Part shown: positions 57,985 through 64,000 of the stretch, piece by piece
Layout of the letters: each line of letters begins with the position of its first letter
Numbering within the stretch: the stretch's first letter is position 1
Assembly: GCA_009809945.1 (NCBI GenBank)
Contig: WTPW01000941.1
Location: 30,712 to 94,711 of the forward strand
Length of the DNA: 64,000 nt
From: Gigaspora margarita
Lineage: Eukaryota; Glomeromycota; Glomeromycetes; Diversisporales; Gigasporaceae
Direction of reading: 5' to 3'
The notes under the pieces: model-generated
What the model was told of the DNA's origin: nothing
The model's database searches: none
The model's input: only the letters and a program-made list of their open reading frames with translations
Translations under genes and position numbers: made by a program

Positions 57985-58645
57985 TATTATATACATGTAA
58001 TCTTATATAAGATATTATAGCCTGTAATATAATAAAAATCTTATATTTAATATAGTTTATTATATAATATATTACATTATTAGTCATCTGATTTGTCATA
58101 TCTAAAATTTTAACATATGATTTTTTATACATTACACAAATTGATGAATTACAGTTTTAAAATTTTTGCTTAAACCTTTAGTTGAAATACTAGTGTTTAA
58201 TATGACAAAATTATTCTTGAGGTTTTTATTAATTATATGGTACACAAATCATACAAAATAAACTGTTCCTTATAAAATGCTACATCCTTGAAGATGAGTA
58301 ATTATTTTACATACTTTTGGCGTATTCTTTTTGAGTTTGCAAATTTTTTACTATAAAGTGGTTTACTAAATGTACCATAAGGAGAGCTTTTAGCAAAATG
58401 CATCTTCGAAAGGCGGGTACATTAAGAACATAATGCGAAAAATCAAGAAAACTATTTTATAGTAAGTAAATCGCTCATTAATTTGTTGTAACTAATATAT
58501 TTTAAGCTATTCAACTTTGTTAATACTTTCTATTATTCTATTCTTAACTAGTTCTATTTATTTAAAATAAGTTATTTAAGCTTATATTGTTTTGTTTATT
58601 TTGTTTTAATTATTTGGAGGCATAATCATTAGACAAAACTTTAGA
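57985..58645. other. AT-rich intergenic tract
   Basis: Nothing supportable. Confidence 0.35.
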
Positions 58646-58648
58646 TAT

Positions 58649-58826
58649 TACAGTCGATTCCCGCAATAGTCACATCTCGCTATAGTCACAATCGCGCTAT
58701 AGTCACCTTAATTTTATTTATCTGATCATATAAACTATATAAATTCTTTCTCGTTTTAGTCACAATTTCGCAATAGGCCCATAAAATGCTAATTTTAGCA
58801 TGTGACTATTGCGGGAGTTAACTGTA
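58649..58826. mobile_element. TACAGTCGATTCCCGC-ended MITE (pogo-like)
   Basis: Inverted ends TACAGTCGATTCCCGCAATA and the complement of TACAGTTAACTCCCGCAATA. Internal TATAGTCAC repeats. TA at both borders. Confidence 0.7.
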
Positions 58827-58915
58827 ATCGAGCAGTTTTGAACAATTGATATTATAAAAATAGTTCATCTAACAATTCTAGTTAAGGTATAAAAAATAAT
58901 ATACTGTACTTAAGC

Positions 58916-59580
58916 TTATCCCTTAAACCGTAAATTTTAGCAGGCAAATTTGCCTGCTAAAATTTTAAATCATTAGTGTCTGATTTAATTTTGTTAAAAT
59001 TTAATATATTTAAAAAAAATTTCATACAATAATATTTGAAAATAAGGATTATAAAATAGTAATATTTATTTTTACTTTATAAAATAAAAAAGTAAAGTTG
59101 TCTATATACTAAAAATCTTATAAATTTAAAAAAAAAATTTTAAAATATAAATTTGCCTTTACTCTTTAACAAATTTTTATAATTTAATTTCTAACCTTCT
59201 ACAATTTTAATACAAAATATAGAATTAGTTTTAATAAATAACTTTAATTAGTAAAATTTTTTAAATTTTATAAATAAAATATTAACTTTAATTAGTGATA
59301 AAAACCCTTAATTGGAGTCAGGAACATATAAAAATTTGGAAAATTTTAAAAAATTTTTATAATAAAATTTTAGAATTGGTTGAATTTAAAATTAAATATT
59401 TGTAATAATATTAAAACTAAATTACAAATTTTACAAAAAAATAACTAATTATAACTCAAATTTTTATTTTAGCTTAGAAATAGAGGGGTCAAGTATAATA
59501 AAATTTTTTGTAATTACAAAATTTCAAACAAAAAAAAATTTTAGCAGGCAAATTTGCCTGCATTACGGTTTAAGGGATAA
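58916..59580. mobile_element. TIR element with GCAGGCAAATTTGCCTGC ends, copy 2
   Basis: Left TTATCCCTTAAACCGTAA then AGCAGGCAAATTTGCCTGCT. The right end is the inverse. Same family and length as 44205-44868. Confidence 0.7.
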
Positions 59581-59639
59581 TATTTTTAATTTAGAATTAT
59601 TTTTCTTTTATTTATTTGTGTTAATTATGTGGGTCTTGG

Positions 59640-59865
59640 TGCTAAAAAAATGGACAAATTTGATGAAAAAAATTTTACAAAAAATTGGGTTTCTTGTGAA
59701 CTATCAATCAGAATTACATGATTTTGGTATCATTCAGTTTGGCTTATTGAGATGAATTGAATAGTACCAAAATCATATAATTCTGATTGATAGTTCACAA
59801 GAAACCCAATTTTTTGTAAAAAAAATTTTTTTATCAAATTCGTTCTTTTTTCTAGCAAAAATCTA
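59640..59865. repeat. Fold-back palindrome, arms ~105 bp
   Basis: Arms run through AAAAATTGGGTTTCTTGTGA, ACTATCAATCAGAATT and GATTTTGGTA and are mirrored after a short loop near 59750. The ends carry ACAAATTTGAT / ATCAAATTCGT. Confidence 0.75.
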
Positions 59866-59919
59866 TTATTTATTAATTGGTATATTTAAATTATTTAAAT
59901 CAATTTTAATTTAATAATT

Positions 59920-60129
59920 GTTGCAGATCATAATTTAAAATAAAATCTATATTTTCTATTTAACCTGCTAACCTTTTAAAATCTACTAATACTTGTTTAT
60001 TATAACTTTTTTTAAAACTAAATCCTAACCCTAACCCCTAACCCTACAAAATGCACCCAAAAAAAATTTAGTATTTGAGATTTTATACTATAATTTCATT
60101 TTAATCTGGATTTTATTTTAATCTGCTAC
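59920..60129. mobile_element. MITE with GTTGCAG/CTGCTAC ends, second member of the 2195 family
   Basis: 210 bp, flanked by a perfect 7-bp duplication AATAATT (59913-59919, 60130-60136). The right arm has CATTTTAATCTGGATTTTAT. The centre has CCTAACCCTAACCCCTAACC (60026-60045). Confidence 0.7.
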
Positions 60130-60139
60130 AATAATTGTA

Positions 60140-60855
60140 TAATTCTTTATTTAAATAAAAATGAACATTTTTAATAAATACATATACAGTTTTTTTTTGT
60201 GATTTGTAACATATCTTATTACTAATCTTAGTTCTAATCATTTTATAACTTGTAACTAGCCCAATGCCTTCCAGTAAAATAGATTTATACTAGAATAACT
60301 TCATTGGTATTCACTAAACTAACCTAGTTGAAATTTTAATAAGCTGTTTTCAATCTACTTAATTTAAAAAATTACCTTATTGGTAATAATTCTAGTTTAA
60401 CTAGCTTAAAATTTCTTCGTAATCATACGATTTCTAAATCTAACAAGATCTATGTGTCAAATTTGGTACCTTGTAGTCGTAACCTGTTCTAGTAGTTTAC
60501 AATTTTTAAAACAAGCTTGGTAAGTTTATAGAAGCGAAATAGTAAGTAGTTTTATATATATAAAAAAAAACAAAATGCTAACTTTAAGTGCCGCATTCTT
60601 CTCAGGTTTATTTTGTATTATATTTTAAACTTGCAAATAATAAAGAAATCAACTTTTTAAACCGTAAAAATGCATGCCATAAGTGCAGTTTCCTTTTTAG
60701 AACCCTTGAAATAAATGATTGAAAGTAGGTAACTATTGCAATTTACTATAAAATTGAGCTCATCATATGCATATCAATCACTCAAATTTCATAGTAAAAA
60801 ATTTATCCTGTGATTCGTATAACATATCATATGACTTTTATATTATGGTAATATT
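60140..60855. other. AT-rich intergenic tract
   Basis: No supportable gene. Confidence 0.35.
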
Positions 60856-61432
60856 ATGGTATTTATTTCATTATATTTTGAAATATATTGCAAAAGAGTT
60901 TTACTAAAACGCACCTATAGTATTTTACACTATTTTATACAAAACAATTAGAATAGCCAATCAAAATTTAAGATCAGGTGTAACATAAAATTTTGTTTTT
61001 TTTTGTTTTTTTAAAAAAACATTTATATCTCAAAATTTTGCTTATAAAACCAACTTTGGGGCACTAATAAAAAAAATTCTTTGCTAAATTTTGTATATAC
61101 TAAAGCCCCGATAAAATTCCAGGCCTTATCCTAACTTTAAAGTAATCAAAATTATATTTTGTTTTATAAAAATAAAGTTTGCTATTTATCACCACCGGTG
61201 ATCATCACCAGTAATCAATTTACCAATTAAAATTCAGGATCAGGTGTAACATGTAGATCAATTTTTGTGTAACAAAAACAAAAAATTTTTAAAAAAATTG
61301 CTAAAATTGCTGCTAACCTAAAATTTTGTCTATGAAACTACTTTTTTTTATGCAAAAAAAAAATTCCTTGCTAAATTTTACTATACACAAAGCCCTATCC
61401 TAATCTCTACCCTTTACCCTTAGGGGGCATCC

Positions 61433-61957
61433 ATAAATAACGTTATGCTTGAGGGGAGGGTCCCCCAAAATATAACGATTTTCCAATATGTAGGGGAGGG
61501 TCCCTCTCAACATAACGCATTTTTTTTATAAAAATTTGTATAAAACTTGACCCATTGGTCAAAATTGGATGATTTTGGTACCATTCGAACCGTCTCGAGG
61601 AGAGGAATCGAATGGTACCAATTTCATATGATTTGGATTACTGGATCACGTTTTATTAACGAAATACTATTGGTTATTATGTTTTCTTATAAAATTACTA
61701 TAAAATCAATAGTATTTCGTTAATAAAACGTGATCCAGTGATCCAAATGAAATGATTTTGGTACCATTGGATTCGTCTCATAGAGACGAATCGAATGGTA
61801 CCAAAATCATCCAGATTAGATCACTGGGTCATTATATATTCGAGTTTTTGTAAAATTTTACATATAAACATACAGATTTTTAAAATTTTTTTATATAGTA
61901 GAGGGGGGGTCAAGAGCTACTATGTAGGGGTACATAACGTTATTTATGGATGCCCCC
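61433..61957. mobile_element. PIF/Harbinger-like element, inner layer
   Basis: 525 bp with ends GGGGGCATCCATAAATAACG and its complement. A 3-bp TTA is duplicated at both sides (61430-61432, 61958-61960), as for PIF/Harbinger. Subterminal GAGGGGAGGGTCCC-like segments. No transposase. Confidence 0.7.
61552..61838. repeat. Double palindrome inside the Harbinger-like element
   Basis: Two ~120-bp arms (GACCCATTGGTC...ACGAAATACTATTG and inverse). Each arm itself contains a TTTTGGTACCATT / AATGGTACCAAAA hairpin, so the strand can form a cloverleaf-like cruciform. The same TTTTGGTA hairpin core occurs at 59727-59790. Confidence 0.75.
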
Positions 61958-62376
61958 TTACTCTAATATTAAAGAAATTTAATTTTTATTTAATACAAAC
62001 TGTTTGTTTTGTTTATTTTGTTTTATGCACTGTAGATCACCAGTGATGATCACCAGTGGTAATTTGTAGTAATTTTCTATAAAAATTTATTTTTTTGTTT
62101 TTGTTATACAAATTTGCAAATCTAATTTACCTATGGTGATAAAATACTATAAGTGCATTTTATAATAATTGTTGCGAAATATTGTGAAATAGATCAAATA
62201 AAAAAAAAAGGATCACAGGATGTAATATTTGTATATTTTGTGATATTTTCATATTATTTTAAAAAATAAATAAATATTATGCATATTCACATAATTATGC
62301 TTTTTTACAGATTTTCGCACAGTTTCGAAATTTAGTATAAAATTTTAAATTTATTTATTTATTATTAGGAAAATTG

Positions 62377-62599
62377 TATTCATAACACCATGTTATATAA
62401 CACCTATATAAAAACATTTTCTAAATTTTTGAATATCTCAAAATTTTACTGGGTAACCCCTATTGTGTTACTAACAAAAAATGCTTCTCTCGCAATTTTA
62501 CTATAAATTCTAATTTTAACTCTAATCCTAACTCTAACCTATTAATAAACTAACCTAGTTGATATAGTAGGGTGTTGTATAACATGGGTGTTATGAATA
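62377..62599. mobile_element. TIR element with TTCATAACACC ends and shared core
   Basis: Left TATTCATAACACCATGTTAT, right complement of TATTCATAACACCCATGTTA, with TA at both borders. The core has GTTACTAACAAAAAATGCTT, CTCTCGCAATTTTACTATAA and CTAATCCTAACTCTAACC. Confidence 0.7.
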
Positions 62600-62665
62600 T
62601 AATATTTCTTATTATTAATATATATTATAATTTATCTTTATTAAATATATATTTTTAATTAGAGC

Positions 62666-63001
62666 TATGTTATTTGTCACGTAAGTGACAATGGCTTATG
62701 TATTATCGAACCAATCAAATTTCAGAATCTCGTGTAATGTAATATAATTAGAAAATATCAAACAAACATTTGTTTTGTCAAAAATTGCTTATTACTTAAA
62801 ATCTGAATAGAAAACCACCTTTCGTGCTCTAACAAAAAGTTTTTCTTGAGTGATTTTACTATAAAAACCACCAAACTCTGACTCTAATCTAGGTGCTTAC
62901 ACTAACCTAGATGCTCACCCTAACCCTAAATTTATAAAAACAAAACTTTAATAATACAGAAATGATCTACAGGTAACATTATCACATGCGTTGCATATAA
63001 C
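62666..63001. mobile_element. TIR element with GTTATNTGNNACG ends and shared core
   Basis: Left GTTATTTGTCACGTAAGTGA, right complement of GTTATATGCAACGCATGTGA. The core at 62795-62935 has GTGCTCTAACAAAAAG and CACCCTAACCCTAAA. Confidence 0.55.
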
Positions 63002-63537
63002 TTAAGTGGTAATTCATGACCGAATCAGAATATCATCATAGTGTCATCATAGTAAAATTTGGGGCAAATATCATATTAATTTTAAAGTAAAGTGGAATCT
63101 ACAGATCCTTTAAAGTAAAGTTATTTTTTTATTAAGCTAACCTTTTTTTTCTTCATAATAAAAGTTGTAGAGCAAGTTTTTGTAATTTTAATAGTAGTAA
63201 TATTGGTAAAATTGAGCTAGTAGTTCTTGAGATATCTTAACTTTCTTCTTTATACTTATATAAACTTTCTTTATATTCTATAAAAAAATTTATATAAGTA
63301 TAAAAATGAAAGTTAAGATATCTCAAGAACTACTGAACCAATTTTACTAATATTACTACCATTAAAATCACAAAGACTTGCTCTACAACTTTTATTATGA
63401 AAAAAAAGGTTAGCTTAGTAAAAAAATAACTTTACTTTGAAGGATCTGTAGATTCCACTTTATTTTAAAATTAATATGATATTTGCCCCAAATTTTACTA
63501 TAATAATATTCTGTTTTGGTCATGAATTACCACTTAA
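63002..63537. repeat. Fold-back palindrome, arms ~260 bp
   Basis: Almost the whole 536 bp is an inverted repeat: left TTAAGTGGTAATTCATGACC, right its complement. The arms stay matched through GGATCTGTAGATTCCAC and GATATCTTAACTTTC-type segments to an inner TATACTTATATAAA hairpin. Confidence 0.8.
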
Positions 63538-64000
63538 CTATTTAATTAATATTACATACTTTATTATATATTATATTATTATATAGTATTATTTTTACAT
63601 TATTACAAATATTTTAAACTACTTTTGCACTTCATCGCATCTAATTCTATTACTATATACAAAAAACTAGCCCTACACACTTATTTTTACTTACGCCACA
63701 GTTAGTTATTATCTTCACTTCTTTGTTTTCTATCATCTTCACTTTGGTTATTTCTTTTGTTTTGGCTATAACCTTTGTTTTGCTCTCTTTTTCTAAAAAC
63801 TTCAAAGAAGTAAAAAAAATAAAAAAAAACATTTCTAAGAGTGTTGGTGTTCTTGCAAATTGCTGAAAAAATCTAGTATATTCTTGTTAAGTGCCAAAGA
63901 AGTTAAAGCTGGTATTTTTGTAAAGTGCCAGAAAGTCACAAAGTGTCAAAGAAGTCAGAAATAAATAAAATAAAATAAAATTAAAAATATAAATAAAAAA

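Larger units (their letters stand above)
61186..62064. mobile_element. TIR element, middle layer of the nest
   Basis: Left TTATCACCACCGGTGATCAT, right complement of ATTACCACTGGTGATCATCA. Holds a shared-core segment (61320-61432: CCTTGCTAAATTTTACTATA, CCCTATCCTAATCTCTACCC). Confidence 0.65.
60901..62165. mobile_element. TIR element, outer layer of a nest
   Basis: Left TTACTAAAACGCACCTATAG, right complement of TTATAAAATGCACTTATAGT, both continuing TATTTTA. Contains a shared-core segment (61020-61150) and the element at 61186-62064. Confidence 0.6.
60860..64000. mobile_element. Large CGAAATATTTCG-type element, copy 2, interrupted and cut by the window end
   Basis: Pieces at about 60870-60900, 62166-62376 (GTTGCGAAATATTGTGAAAT), 62600-62660 and 63538-64000 (TTGCACTTCATCGCA, CTTGCAAATTGCTGAA, AAGTGCCAAAGAAGT) follow the order of 54009-54940 in copy 1. 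Other elements fill the gaps. The outer boundary is approximate. Confidence 0.55.

Noticed and set aside
60026..60048. A chromosome end or telomere
   Set aside because: The CCCTAA tracts are short, degenerate and sit in the middle of TIR elements with flanking duplications.

Overview
Organism. The window is very AT-rich eukaryotic DNA with intron-split genes, long intergenic tracts and abundant small DNA transposons. Short GT-AG introns, decayed copies of a WTSGN/ID-type protein-kinase N-terminus, a decayed Sel1-repeat gene, an F-box gene and an IS630/Tc1-like transposase fit an arbuscular mycorrhizal fungus (Glomeromycotina, Rhizophagus-like). This is inferred from gene-family character; no marker gene is present. 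There is an assembly gap at 18533-19271 and scattered Ns. Layout. (1) 1-12.1 kb is the gene-bearing part. It holds a minus-strand beta-propeller gene that looks like the Fanconi core protein FAAP100 (its 3' part lies outside the window), a tetraspan MARVEL-like membrane protein (7588-8844), a short F-box protein (9570-10338) and a calmodulin-lysine N-methyltransferase (10680-12068). The last carries what looks like a minor-spliceosome AT-AC intron. (2) 12.1-29 kb is mostly mobile DNA: a 2-kb hAT element with a smaller hAT inside it, a second hAT containing the assembly gap, a large inverted-repeat locus (15.97-21.58 kb) enclosing a small CRISPR-like array of hairpin repeats, and relics of kinase genes (22.5-23.9 kb). 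(3) 29.3-30.8 kb carries one intact gene, a DnaJC28-type (DUF1992) protein with a probable mitochondrial leader and overlapping upstream ORFs. (4) 31-64 kb has no intact gene that I can support. It holds a dense, often nested set of TIR elements, three fold-back palindromes, a broken IS630-like transposase with its terminal repeats (45.8-47.5 kb), and four tRNA-headed retroposons with clear target-site duplications. Genes. The five intact or partial genes are unrelated housekeeping or signalling types (DNA repair, membrane, ubiquitin ligase adaptor, protein methylation, mitochondrial chaperone-like); eukaryotic context gives no operon logic. Most notable. Several TIR families with different ends share one internal core (a CTAACAAAAAA motif followed by CCCTAA-like tracts). 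The retroposons look modular, sharing heads or tails in different combinations. Insertions are nested up to four deep at 60.9-62.2 kb.
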